NCBI GenBank assembly: GCA_025667525.1
Contig: CM046880.1
Coordinates: 599,201,452-599,265,451 of the forward strand
From: Glebionis coronaria
Lineage: Eukaryota; Streptophyta; Magnoliopsida; Asterales; Asteraceae
Length of the DNA stretch: 64,000 nucleotides
Reading direction: 5' to 3'
Positions within the stretch are counted from its first letter, which is position 1. Every line of letters begins with the position of its first letter. The notes below the pieces were generated by a model that saw only the letters and a program-made list of their open reading frames with translations, had not been told where the DNA came from and did not search any database. The translations under genes were made by a program, and so were the position numbers. Shown piece by piece: positions 1 to 15,058 of the stretch.

Positions 1-883
1 CGCAACTTTTATTATTTCACGTAGACAACTATAATGTTATTATTTCTAGGGTTAGAAGTAAAACTTTAATGAAGATAGTGATTTTTGTTTTTGAACAGCA
101 TGAAAATTGTGATCTGAGATGAACACGATAATATGTCAAATCTAAGGGTGTGCACACGATTCGGTTTGGGTCAGTTTTTGGTAAAAATCAAAATCGAACC
201 GTAATATTCGGTTTTTATAAAACCAAAAACTGAAACCGTTCGTTTTTTGGCTCGGTTTAATCGGTTTTTAGTGGGGGCATATTAAAAAAACGCTCAAAGT
301 TGAAGAAAAATTAGACTATAATCTTGTCTTTTTAGTCTAGGCACTGTCCCCCGAACCCAAAGCATTGGTACGCCCTGGTAGTAATGTCGTCTCGGATGAT
401 GACGAACAAGAAGTAACCCTACTGAATAATAATAAAATACATAATTTGCAATTTACCCTCTAATTTTACTACCACCACTGTTGTTAAAGGCACCCGGTAC
501 AACTAAGGTACTGGGTTGTCGGCGGGTTAGATGTTCTCTCCCTGCTTGTTTGATTGAGTCTAGTCGGTATCGTTTTTAGTGCGTGTTTTAGGTATTTGGT
601 CAGAGGTTTGGGATCACAGTAATGGTGGTTTGGTATAAACTTATGCAGTTTTGTAATGGATTTGTGGCTTTTTCATCGGTTCAAGTCAAACATTTCTCTA
701 CATCGCTACTGTGTTTAGTATATTGGCGTACATTAACATCTTTATGAATCTAGATGATACAGTTCATAATCTAAATCAACCCGATACAAGTAAATGGGTT
801 AGAAACTTGAAACAAAGATGTAAAACAAATTAAAGATGTGAGCTTCTTCAAAGAAAATAATAGTGCACAGAGAGCGGTTTCTT
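1..883. repeat. Duplicated 3' flank of helicase copy 1
   Basis: This stretch matches 54428-55310, downstream of the complete helicase gene, almost base for base; across the whole aligned block 1-1945 I count only about six differences. It holds no gene. Positions 150-270 are a CGGTTT-rich imperfect repeat tract (GGTTTGGGTCAG, TAATCGGTTTTTAG) of a kind common in plant intergenic DNA. The duplicated unit runs off the left edge of the window. Confidence 0.85.
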
Positions 884-2564
<1,681 letters not shown>

Positions 2565-3226
2565 AATTACAGTAATTTAGCACATACACTAAGTAAACTT
2601 GCAATATATGTAAATCTACGCAACACTTGAAAGCAGAACGAATAAATTGTGTTGCATCGTCTTCGACACTCATTATATCCGCATGTTTGGCGATCACTCG
2701 CGATTTAAATAAATCATCATGTTGCTTCGACTTCGACTCTCTTTATATCCACATACTCGAAAACCACTCTCGATTTAAACAAATCATCGTGTCGCTTCGA
2801 CGTCGACTCTCCTTATATCGACGTACTCGACAATCACTCTCGATTTAAACAAATTGTCATCGTGTTGGCTTCGTCTTCGATTCTAAATCCACGAGTTTCA
2901 ATATTCCAGCGTGCATGATGTCTTGTTAAATATGCATGATAGATAAAAAAGAGAATATTATTGGGATTAAGGAAAAAAAAGGAAACTGTTTGTATTTACT
3001 ACGTATTTATGAAGCAGGAAGGTATATCGGGCATAACATTAAATGGTTGCTTAATTTTCGGAATGATCACCAATCAAATTTGTAGGCATATTTTTTAGGC
3101 ACAAGTATCATTTTTCCGCTGTAATATACTATCTGGAACAAAGATCAAAATTTCTTCAATCGATTAATTGGGTTTATTTATTTATTAATTATTAGTTATT
3201 AATATAGCAGAAAGAAAGAAAGAAAG
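2565..3226. other. Spacer between helicase pseudogene and small gene, copy A
   Basis: Sequence past the truncation point is shared with copy B (34324-34863), so it existed before the duplication. It contains a minisatellite (annotated separately), about 90 bp (around 3090-3180) absent from copy B, and an AGAA microsatellite at about 3209-3226 immediately before the predicted start codon of the small gene. The promoter of that gene should lie here, but no convincing TATA box was identified. Confidence 0.6.
2645..2866. repeat. Minisatellite, about 70 bp x 3
   Basis: Three direct units of about 70 bp, each reading roughly TTGCTTCGACTTCGACTC, then CTTTATATCCACATACTCG, then CACTCTCGATTTAAACAAAT. 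In copy B (about 34400-34590) the third unit is cut short, so the array has changed length since the duplication. Confidence 0.75.
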
Positions 3227-5378
3227 ATGATGACAACAACAACAATAAGAAGATTCGATTCAGGTGGAGCCATGCGTAGGTAGGGTGTGTTGTTTTTTCA
3301 GCTTATTTGAGGTTTTGTTTTGTTTATGTAAAGCTTAAAGGGGGGTTTTGTTCAGCTTATATACCCAGCCCCACTTTTTTACAGTATTTGTTAGGGTTAC
3401 TTTTTTTTTCTTTCTTTTTTTTAATGTTTATGTTTATGTTTGTTTATGCTTATTTTGTCCTGCTTATTTCCTTCTTTTTGCTTACATAAGTTTATTCTGA
3501 CTAAAATATCCAAAATTAGCCACGCCCAAAACCAAATTACAATGAAACACAAATAAGCTTTTATGCCACATATAAGCTTTAATCAAACACCCCTCTAAGT
3601 AATTCTTTATGTTCCCTTAATATTACTCTAGTATTATCATTATTTACTTTTATAACCATGATGCAGGAGACTATTCCCAAACCCAAACCCAAAACCGGTG
3701 CTGAAATCAAAGCAGCACAAGACTGCTATAACGCGCCAACCTCCAAAACCGTTGCTGGGTTTACATGCTGCTATTCAACCGCAATTAACACAATTCTACT
3801 CTTCACTTCCTGTCAAGTATGAGGTTTTAAAATCCTTTTTTCCTAACTAGTCTCTAAATGTTGACCCACCCACCCTCTCATTTGTTTTTCTTCATCATTT
3901 ACAGGAAGGAAGAGACACAACCTGCTGCTAAGCTTGTTTACTTTTCGGATCTAACCGAGGAGGAACTGTGAGTTTTCTACTCTCCCAACACACACACACA
4001 CACACACACTATGCTTTTTGTTTGCTTACATTTTGTTGCGTTTTGCTCTTCATATACAGGTCTAGAAGATTCTCTACAGCCCCCTCCTTCCGGTTGGAGT
4101 TTTGTACCGGTATTCTTGAATATATTGATGATATACCTGTTAACATTGGGCTCTTTGGGACTATTCAGGCTGCAGCTATTGATTTCTCACCAGATCCGCT
4201 CCAGAATGCTTTTTCCGTCTTATTCAACCGCGATTCCGATAACCTCAAGCGCGTCTCATCCTTTGGCTGTCATATGCTACACGAGTTACCTTACTGCTCA
4301 CTTCCACTCTCGTCTACTACCTCCGTCGTTCTGATCTTTGCCAAACTCTCTGTCAAGGTAGATAAAAATAAAGTCGACGAACCCTTTTTTTATGATGAAG
4401 AAGTTGTACGTGCACGTCAAGAGTGTTTGAATCGCTTCTGGCAGATGACTGATGTACCCAGAGAGTCAGGGGCTGCTAATTCTTATGATGTACCCATAAA
4501 GTCGGGGGCTGCTAATTCTTATGATGTACCCATAGAGTCGGGGGCTGCTAAGTCTTATGATGTACCCATAGAATCGGAGGCTGCTAATTCCTATGATGTA
4601 CCGATAGAGTCGGGGGATTACTTAGAAGTTGATTGTAAGATTCCGGAGCCACATGACAGGGAATACAATGAGAATGAGGCGTTTCAAGTGTGCGATGATC
4701 ATGCGTTGATAAATCTGTCTGAAAAACCCAATGGCGGTTCCGGAAAGAATACTTTCAAAGGTAGAGATGGCTTTCTACAGCTGTATTACGTTGCATTAAA
4801 GTATGCAGTAGACGCACATCCGGAAATAGAATTTGCTGGTCCACCTAATAAGAAACCAAGATTTTCGGGGAGGGTCCTGGCTTATTATGGTAAAGACTTT
4901 GGTTATGACTATCCTCCGGATGATTACCATGCAGTGCTCTTGGATCTCGGTCATCCTGCTTATCTTAGGCCTGGCAAAGTAAACCTGACACGATCTGTCT
5001 TGGCTGTACCAGCCAAGTTCTCCCTCATAATTGAGGTAGACTTTTTGGACTTCGCATCTGGGGATGGATTGTTGGGCACTTACGAATTCTCTGTGCCACT
5101 TGATGGTAGCCCCTCTTTTGGTTCTATTACTTGCAAGGATTTCTCCCTAAAACTGAAAGTGAACTGGAAGCTGCCATTTGAACAAACAAAATTCCCTTCC
5201 TTGCCTATCTATCCTCCAGCCTCGAACTCATCCGTCAGTCATCTGGTAATTAATTTTGACCTCTGTATGTTTAAATTGCGATTTAAGTTATCACTCTTTC
5301 ACTTCAAATTGCTTAGCTTAGGCGCCTCATATATTCTCTAATCTAACATAATTTCTGTTACTGCAAAACCAGGACTGA
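3227..5378 (+). CDS. Small multi-exon gene, copy A; JIP60-like beta-domain protein (tentative)
   Basis: Five exons join in a consistent phase: 3227-3279, 3667-3816, 3905-3967, 4060-5245 and a 6-nt terminal exon 5373-5378 that supplies the stop. All introns are GT-AG and the product is about 485 aa. ATG 3227 follows an AGAA repeat and a second ATG follows directly. The large exon holds a segment with VLFNRDSDN and LPLSSTTSVVLIFAKLSVKV, then an acidic linker with 12-aa repeats (SYDVPIESGAAN), then a second segment with DGFLQLYYVALKYAV, SVLAVPAKFSLIIEV and GTYEFSVPLDG. This order recalls the non-catalytic domain of 60-kDa jasmonate-induced proteins and DUF6598 proteins. No ribosome-inactivating domain is present. 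The family assignment is by eye and weak; the exon model is stronger. Function unknown. Confidence 0.6.
3282..3596. mobile_element. Possible MITE in intron 1 of the small gene
   Basis: The intron begins GGGTGTGTTGTTTTTTCAGC and ends near AAGCTTTAATCAAACACCCC, which gives imperfect terminal inverted repeats around an AGCTTA core. Such GGGTGTTTG...CAAACACCC ends are common in plant MITEs. Copy B (34919-35135) keeps both ends but lacks the middle. No clean target duplication was found, so superfamily and exact borders are open. Confidence 0.35.
3988..4009. repeat. (CA)n microsatellite in intron 3
   Basis: About ten CA units just after the exon 3 donor. The same intron of copy B has only about five or six units (35530-35544), so this tract would be length-polymorphic. 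Confidence 0.9.
4451..4618 (+). repeat. In-frame 36-bp coding minisatellite, copy A
   Basis: Four complete 36-bp units and one partial unit, each beginning GATGTACCCATAGAGTC, encode a 12-aa repeat with the core YDVPIESG. Unit length is a multiple of three, so copy-number change keeps the frame. Copy B has two complete units and one partial. Confidence 0.95.
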
Positions 5379-5412
5379 AAGATGAAAATTTGCAGCCCAT
5401 TCTACATCAACC

Positions 5413-5427
5413 ATGGCAGATCCTGAT
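5413..5427 (+). other. Possible first exon (MADPD) of a neighbouring gene, copy A
   Basis: Right after the stop of the small gene an ATG in good context (ACCATGGCA) opens MADPD and then meets a GTAAGT donor. In frame, it would continue into the orphan exon at 60349-60391, which begins DEELEEL. Near 5428-6030 no matching second exon is found, so this copy would be an isolated first exon. Copy B reads MAHPD at 36892-36906. Confidence 0.35.
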
Positions 5428-6022
5428 GTAAGTCTATTAATGTCGTGAACTATAGAGATTCATATAGGCTTAATATATATAAAATTTAGTTAAGAAGATG
5501 ATTTTGTATTGTAATTAGAGGTGGCAAAAAATACTCAGATATCAAAATTTGGGTTAAATAGGCCCTTTCTTTAAGTGATAAAAAGTGATAAAAAGAAAAA
5601 AAGAATGGTATTTTTTGCCCCAACCATAGATCACCATGGGTACTCATATACCATCCGTCTTCAATCTTTGATTATTTTCTCATTTTCTCATTAAGGTAGG
5701 ACACTATTAGTATATTCAATTGTTAATTATGTTTTTTTTTATTCAATCATTCATTTGTTATTTTGTTAGTTTTTTTTATACTTTTAATAATCTAACCAAT
5801 TGTTAATTATGTTTTGTCATGCCGGAAAAGGTGTTTGGGAATGTTCATATTACTAATTAAAAGGGTTTTTAAGTGTCTTAATTTTGGCTCGTTTATATTA
5901 TCGATTAAAAGGGTGTTTGGGAATGTTTTTTATTTTTGTATAACGAGCGTTCGAGACTTTGTAAGATTATAAACTTCTTGTATATTGGACGTTTAGAAAT
6001 CGGATGATTTTATAGACTTACC
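5428..6022. other. AT-rich intergenic DNA, copy A
   Basis: Homologous to about 36907-37430 of copy B. It contains short repeated phrases such as GGTGTTTGGGAATGTT and no open frame I would support. Confidence 0.6.
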
Positions 6023-6030
6023 CGTCTAGC

Positions 6031-6506
6031 CAGTGGCGGAGCTAGAAAATTTTCTATGGGAAGGCCGAAACAAAAAAAAAATCAAAAAAACGTTAACAGT
6101 AATAATGTAAGTTAAACAAAGGCACAAATGGGTTTTTTACATGTCAGTGAATTAGAGTCAATTAGAGCAGCATCATATTTACTAATATGAGGTTATTTAG
6201 AAATTAGGGATGGAAAGCTAACTTTTGTATTCAGTTAACCTCGTGTTTGAGAAAGTTTTGCTAAAAATAAATTATACGTTTTTTTTTTAAAATCAAAATT
6301 ACCTCATGATCATTTCACTATATTAATATTTATAATTTACATAAGATAAAAGGACAACAAGTGAGAGGGTTGGGCTTTATGTGGTGGGAGGGCCAAATCA
6401 ATGGATCCAATTTTTTTAACACATGAGATGTAACTTATACTACATTAGTGGGCTAAATTGTAGGAGGGCCAGGACTCTTCCTGGTCCAAACCTGGCTCCG
6501 CCCTTG
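6031..6506. mobile_element. hAT-type MITE, 476 bp
   Basis: The element begins CAGTGGCGGAGCTAG and ends CTGGCTCCGCCCTTG, which form imperfect terminal inverted repeats. It is flanked by an 8-bp direct repeat CGTCTAGC (6023-6030 and 6507-6514). Copy B has an uninterrupted single site near 37429 (CGTCTAAC). The 8-bp duplication and CA-start termini identify the hAT superfamily. No transposase is encoded, so it is non-autonomous. It inserted after the segmental duplication. Confidence 0.88.
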
Positions 6507-6514
6507 CGTCTAGC

Positions 6515-8519
6515 GTCTAACTCGTCTAACTTCTTACCCGTTAGGCGTTAATAATTCCATATGTGTTGTGAACAGGTCCACAGATTTTGAGTAGTAACTG
6601 TTAGGCCTTAATCGGCGCAACCTTAACCCGTTAGGCGTTTATAATTCTTCTATTTTTGTCCGTTGAGTGTCTTATTTAGGTAGCATCTCCCTATTTCCTT
6701 TCTGTCCAATTGTATATTTGCCAAAGTCCCTTTTAGTTTTTTTTGTAAACCGTCCTTTCCGACCTTTTGACCAAACCAGATTTTTTAGAAGGTTGGCGCG
6801 CCCTGTGAGACCTCTGACCTCTCACATATTAACGAAGGCAAAGCCAATATATATCAATTATCTATACTTGGCAGAAACTTGAAACATTAGTTCACATATA
6901 ATGCAGCAACACTTTCACATATAATGCATCAACACTTTCTGCTTCGCCCTTAAGTAAGCACAATACTATAGTCCTCCCACTCTATGCTAGTATCGAACTC
7001 TTATATATTGCACCTACTAGTTTAAACGTAAAACAGTGGTGGAGTTGAATAGTTTTCCGAAAAATAAGCTGATATAGCATTGGGTTAGTTGCTTAATATT
7101 CAGAAGTATTATTAATTGGCCATACAAAAGAAATTCTAGTAACTTACAAGAAAACACTAGTGGGCATCCATGCCAACTAAAAACTAGTCAAAAGCTTTTG
7201 CCCTTAAACTGTCATTGTTTTTCTTTCAATTACACAAAACAAACAATAATATTGATTTTCATCTCGGTTTTTTTGATCTTTGTTTGTAGCTTATAACGCA
7301 AAAAGCTCGAAGTGTAAAAAAATGAATACATTGAAGAAGTTTGCTGGCTTTGATGAGTTTCAGTGGAGGCTTATTTGATCGTATTAAATAATTAGATGTT
7401 TGTTATGGTTATTCAGGATGTTTATGTTATTTTTGTTAAAACTTTAATAACCGGATTATGTTGCTTTTAATGTAGTCAATCTGAATTGTTTTTGCCGTTG
7501 ATTTCCAGAGCTTCAATATGGTTGTTGTTTTTGCAATTTCTATTGTATTCAATTTGTGTTTTAACTCATGTTTCTCATAAAACACCCTCGTTCGATGTTG
7601 AGGAGGCTTGGCGAGTGGTTGATTTTGATGCAAAGGAGTTGATTTTGTCATTCTGATGTTGTTCCTGTTGGTCAATGGACACTTTTGAACATTTATTCTC
7701 TTGATTTGCCAAGCCAGATGCATCCTCGGGCTTTCTTTTAAAATGTCATTCAAGTATTTTATACCTTTTCATGATTAATCTTTCTATCAACATAGACATT
7801 AACCGATTAATTTTGCTATTAACATAGACATTAACTGATTATAATAAATATGCATTACAAATGATATAACCTTTGAAATAAGCTACAAACATCACTAAAA
7901 ATTGACAATAGAACATAGAAAATATTAAATGAGTGTTTTCAAACGAGTATGGTTAATAAGTTAATCAACAACATTAGAATCAAATGACATTTATAAATTA
8001 ATAAAACTTAATAAATTATCAGTAAGTTCATACCTTAGTTTGATTTTTGATTAAGTATGGAAACTCTTAATAACATATTGTACTAGCTTGTTTAGTAGTT
8101 GTGTTGGCCGATCGAAATTTCTTGAGAGTGCTAAACAATTTTTTTTTAATAAAAAGTACCCTTATTATTGTTGTTTTGGTATGTCTATGCATTATCAACC
8201 TAGAAGTTTGGGAGAGCCACAACGCCTCCGGCTATGAAGGTCCGTCTTAGAAATAATCAGGGGTGAAATTAGGATTTTTTATTAAGAGAGTCTGACCTAA
8301 GGCAAAAATTGAATAGTGATAAAAAAGATTTTATGTAAAAAACTAATAGAAAAACGATTTGTATTACACATAAATAAATAAGTGAAATAGTTTGATTAAG
8401 GGACTCAACATCCACTAGTTCTCCTACTAGCTCCGTCACATATCATACGGTATTCAGTGTCCGTTTCATTTGCTACACCCTATAATATTTGAGAACCACT
8501 TTCTTCAGTTGATTTGTTT
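6515..8519. other. Intergenic part of the duplicated unit, no gene seen
   Basis: Positions 6515-6867 match 37440-37791. Positions 6871-8519 match 52950-54426, downstream of the CACTA insertion. Short open frames here are not conserved between the two copies. A small conserved stretch (7321-7376, MNTLKKF... then stop) recurs at about 53355, but it is too short to call. Confidence 0.6.
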
Positions 8520-8899
8520 GGCCGCAACTTTCATTATTTCACGTAGATAACTATAATGTTATTATTTCTAGGGTAGAAAGTAATATTTTTATGAAGATTG
8601 TGATTTTTGTTTTTGAATGGCATGAAAATTGTGATCTGTGATGAACACGATAATATCTCAAATTTAAGGGTGTGCACGATTCGGTTTGGGTCAGTTTTTG
8701 GGAAAAATCGAAACCGAACCCTAATATTCCGTTTTTATAAAACCAAAAACCAAAACCGTTCGGTTTTTGGCTCGGTTTAATCGGTTTTTAGTGGGGTCAT
8801 ATTAAAAAAAGGCTCAAAGTTTGAAGAAGAATTAGACTATAATCTCGTCTTTTTTCTAGCCCTGAGAGCACCGTCCCTCGAACCCAAAGCATTGGTACG
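8520..8899. repeat. 3' flank of helicase copy 2, first part
   Basis: This is homologous to 1-365 and 54427-54790, including the CGGTTT-rich tract, but clearly more diverged than those two are from each other. Homology breaks at about 8899, after CATTGGTACG, and resumes at 11102. Confidence 0.8.
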
Positions 8900-9126
8900 A
8901 TCTCACATTTTTCATATCACCGGCCTTTAACATCGCAACAGTCCGCCTTTATATGTCTATAGCATGAAGTACTAGTTCTAATAAGATTCAAAACAAAGCT
9001 TTGGGGGGGGGACAAGCTCGATACACAAACACAATCTGAGGTCAAATCATCTTTATTTTATACTAATGTATTGTATTGTTGTACAATCTAAAACTTATAA
9101 TTTATGTAGTAGTGTAGTACAAATTA

Positions 9127-10391
9127 AGGTAAAAGCTATAAAATAGACACGTACTTTTCATTTTGTCTCATTGTGAAAAACATACTATTTTTTGTACTCA
9201 TTTGACCAACGTACATTTAAATTTGACTATCATATCACCAATATGACAATGAAATGACTAAAATGCCCTTTTAAATAACTAAAATACCCTTTATATTCTT
9301 CAATTTCTTTTTTAATTAAATCAACAGCTTTGAAGTTGACTTTGACCTTCACATTTATTGTGATGTTTTTTTCGTCATTCTTAGAATACTTTTATTTTCT
9401 CTTCTCTCTCACAACGAGTCACTCTATTTGCTGCTATGAACCACCATACTCATCTTCTACCATAGATCTGGAAAAACCTTCCTGAACTAGTACATCCATG
9501 TCAAAGGAGAACATCATGTAGATTCACCAAATCTCAGGTGGTGATGGTGGTGATGGTGGTGATGGTGGTGATGGTGGTGATGGTGGTGATGGATTCCGGT
9601 TGTCGGCGTTCAGTGCGTGACGAGCCTACAGTGATGGTCCGTTTGGTCAGATTCTGGCGTAGACGACGTGGGTGATGAGATCTTCAAGATCTGATATGTT
9701 TGCATATTATTAAAGTGCAAAAACTATTTTTTTTAATACATACAGTAATGAGTTTTCTAATATAAAGAAAAAAAAGTTAATGTCCTAATTGACAAAGAAA
9801 AGAAATCACTATGCTACGTACATAGATCATTAAACAAACACATACACTAAATGATAAAGAAAGTTTTTTTGACTTTATAAGTATAAATAAGAAACCCAAA
9901 AGTTTGAAAAAACTATTCCATTTTACTTGCACTCAATCACTAAATTTACCAAACACATAAAATATATGTATGTCTTCATAGTGATAATCAACTTCAAAGC
10001 ATCCTATAAAGAACACCACCGATAAGTTCCAATATTAAAACTAGTGAAATTCATGGTTTCTGGTAATTAGTGACTGAGAAGATGAAGAATAGTTAGATTG
10101 GTTATAATATTATATCAGTAATTTTTATTTATTTTTTTGCCGCAAGTAGTAATTAAATCAAAAGTGAAATAAGGATGTAAATAAATACTTCAAGCATAGA
10201 ATATTTTAGTAAAGTTAGATGTGGATGGTTGTGTGTGGTAAGGGATAAAAGGCATTTTAGTCATTTCATTGTTATATTGGTGATATGATAGTTAAATTTA
10301 AATGTACGTTGGTCAAATAAGTACAAAAAATAGTATGATTTTCACATTAGGACAAAATAAAAAGTACTTGTCTATTATATAGCTTTTACCC
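9127..10391. mobile_element. Non-autonomous Mutator-like element (MULE), 1265 bp
   Basis: Long terminal inverted repeats of about 145-150 bp start AGGTAAAAGCTATA on the left and read GGGTAAAAGCTATA from the right, with few mismatches (both include TTTGACCAACGTACATTTAA). The element is flanked by a perfect 9-bp direct repeat TACAAATTA (9118-9126 and 10392-10400). Long inverted repeats with a 9-bp duplication are diagnostic of the Mutator superfamily. No transposase frame is present. The interior at 9400-9680 is less AT-rich than the ends and holds a GATGGTGGT microsatellite at about 9537-9592; it might be captured host sequence. Confidence 0.9.
9537..9592. repeat. GATGGTGGT microsatellite inside the MULE
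   Basis: Six or so direct units of GGTGATGGT in a row. Confidence 0.9.
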
Positions 10392-12027
10392 TACAAATTA
10401 TTACAAGTTTACAACAGTGTTGTGTTGAAGTTATCCGGATAAAATCACAGTATGATAAAATCATGAATAAACAACAAATAAAAATAGCGCGAGACAACAA
10501 TCTAAAAGGTGAGTGGGAGCTAGATCACAGGAAGGACAATGGTACAAAGTAGTTATTACATATGCATTTAACAATAATCATTGGTATCTTCTTAATACGA
10601 AAGTTACATGTCGATCAAAAGATCAACAACTGGGAGTGAATTTTAACTATATTGCACAAAATAACACAAGAACTGAACAATAGAATAAATTAACCAAGAG
10701 GAATCGTTTTTTGTTTTCTAGTAGGAGTTGTTCCCTCACTCTCTTGGTCTATGCTTTCTTCTTCAATCTTTCTTGTTGCACTCGACACAGATAACTCACA
10801 CGTTAACGCTCGAAGTAGGTAGCATAGGGTGGCGTAATGGGAGGGTCATGTGGCTTAAGTAACGGGTTGTAACTGATTTAGATCTAGCAATAAACTAGTT
10901 TTTTGGTTGCAATTGAAACGGCCCATTGACCCGAATTACTATTTGATCAAAGTTTGGTAAACTGGCTATTTTTAGTCTTATGTCATCAAACTTAAAAGAT
11001 TCACAATCTGGAGGCTGAAAAACAAATCTCTTTTGACCTCATAAATAAAAATGTGTATCCTTTTTTAGGAAGTCGTCATTTTGTCAGTTTTCTTACCAGT
11101 TCTGGTAGTAATGTCATCTCGGATGATGACGAACAAGAGGTAACCCTACTGAATAATAACAAAGGACATAATTTGCAATTTACCCTCTAATTTTACTACC
11201 ACCACTGTTGTTAAAGGCACCGGGTACAACTAAGGCACTGGGTTGTCAGCGGGTTAGATGTTCTCTCCCTGCTTGTTTGATTGAGTCGAGTCGTGGGGTA
11301 TCATTTTTAGTGTGTGTTTTAGGTATTTGATCAGAGGTGTTAGATCACACAGTAATGGTGGTTTGCTTTAAACTTACACAGTTTTGTTATGGATTTGTGG
11401 CTTTTTTAAACTACCACTTCTTTAATCCATGGTAGGAAACAAAGATGTAAAATTTCACACACAGTTACATTATAGCCTCTTTAAGTTAGGTTTATTCAGG
11501 AGGTGGTTCCTAATATATAAAATGTGAGCTTCTTCGAAGAGAATAATAAATAAAAATGAAACCCGGGTGAGTGCACATAGAGCGGTTTCTTCTATCTTCT
11601 GCTTTTTTTTTGCCCTCCTCTCTGTCTCTTTCGCATTTCTTATATAACTTCTCCAGAACATGTTTCGCTTCACATTGGGGAAAGTTTTCAAGATCATAAC
11701 AGTGTGGAGCGATTTCAACAATCCTGAAAACAAAAACAGAAAATAGATTATTTAATCGACAGAATAATTATAATTTTCGATTGATTAATATGCATATGGT
11801 TTGCTCAGGACCCTTTATATCCCAAACAAGTAGAACTTGGAAACCCGAGAAACTTAACTAAAATGGTAAATCGCCAAACATATCAACAACATACAATGTT
11901 TTCAACTGTTGTAACCCTTATAATCCGTTCCTAGAATAAAACTTCAATTACTAGTTTACTAAAATAATGGCCCATTTGGACCCGTTCCATTATTCATAAA
12001 ACACACATTTTGACCCATTACTAATCA

Positions 12028-14142
<2,115 letters not shown>

Positions 14143-14485
14143 GCTCCCACTTGTGAGAGTTTAGACATACAGCGTCCATAATGAAGCATCTAGCAACACT
14201 TCATTATAACCGGAAAATGTTGAGTTAAATAGTTTCAAGAATAAGATCTTAAAGACTAGTAATGGTGTACGATTATTTGAGCTTGCTGATAATCATCCCT
14301 TCGTTACAATGTACCGGTTAAACCATGGATATGGATCCTAACTCATTCCATATAGTTTAACTTTAATTCCTCGTTTACAAATTAATTTAGATAGTCCAAA
14401 TTGTAACAAGCATCATCTTGATTACATTTTTGGGTACGGCCATACAATTACCTAATTAATTCTGGAGGGGATCCAGGGTACTTCA

Positions 14486-15006
14486 TGTTGATCCCAAACT
14501 TAGATCGATTAGCTTTGTGTATACGAGATTAGATCAAGTACTACACGTAGAGAAACCTTTGCTTATGAATAAAGTAACAAAGTGTTATGCGGAATTAACA
14601 CTTGATCTAAAACACAATGATGTTAAACAAACTTTCACTTGTATTAGAATAATCGTGTTGATTACAATGAAAGGTTTAACTTGTGAATACTATGAAAACT
14701 GATATTAAACATTAACCTAAAAGATCTTCTTTTATAGAACAAGAAGTCTTGTACAATAAGCTACGAATCAACTATTCTAGGTAAAGATAAACATAGAAAA
14801 TACATTGTCGTTTCTATCCTTACTAGAAGTAATCTAGAATATAATATACGTGTAGCTCACATCTTCCATCAGTGCTTGTCTTCAATCTGTCAACGCTTGA
14901 CTTTATCTTGTCAACGCTTATGCTGTCAGCGCTCACTTTGCTCTTGTCAACGCTTGAGTTGTTCTTGTCAGCGTTCAAGTGTTCTGGCCTAAATTTATTC
15001 CCAACA
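14486..15006 (-). repeat. 3' LTR of Sirevirus-like element
   Basis: 521 bp. The segment 14888-14976 holds five copies of the GTCAACG/GTCAGCG motif. A short open frame in it (14517-14702, plus strand) is duplicated in the other LTR and is not a gene. Confidence 0.95.
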
Positions 15007-15058
15007 ATCCTCCCCTAAACTTGATATCCACTCTTATGATCAAGTTTCTGAATAAACA

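Larger units (their letters stand above)
8900..11101. other. Stretch present only in unit 2
   Basis: Copies 1 and 3 join the flanking sequences directly (around 375 and 54800), so about 2.2 kb are either inserted here or deleted there. It contains the Mutator-type element 9127-10391. The remainder (8900-9117 and 10401-11101) holds no gene I recognise. On the minus strand, about 10690-10795 is open and ends in a lysine-rich tail before a TAA, perhaps the last exon of something lost; confidence in that is low. Confidence 0.55.

Noticed and set aside
7436..7753. 105-aa open frame, minus strand
   Set aside because: The duplicate at about 53500-53784 does not preserve the frame, so no coding constraint is visible.
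14517..14702. 61-aa open frame on the plus strand, repeated at 26036-26221
   Set aside because: It lies in the two LTRs antisense to the element and has no family features; its duplication reflects the LTR pair.
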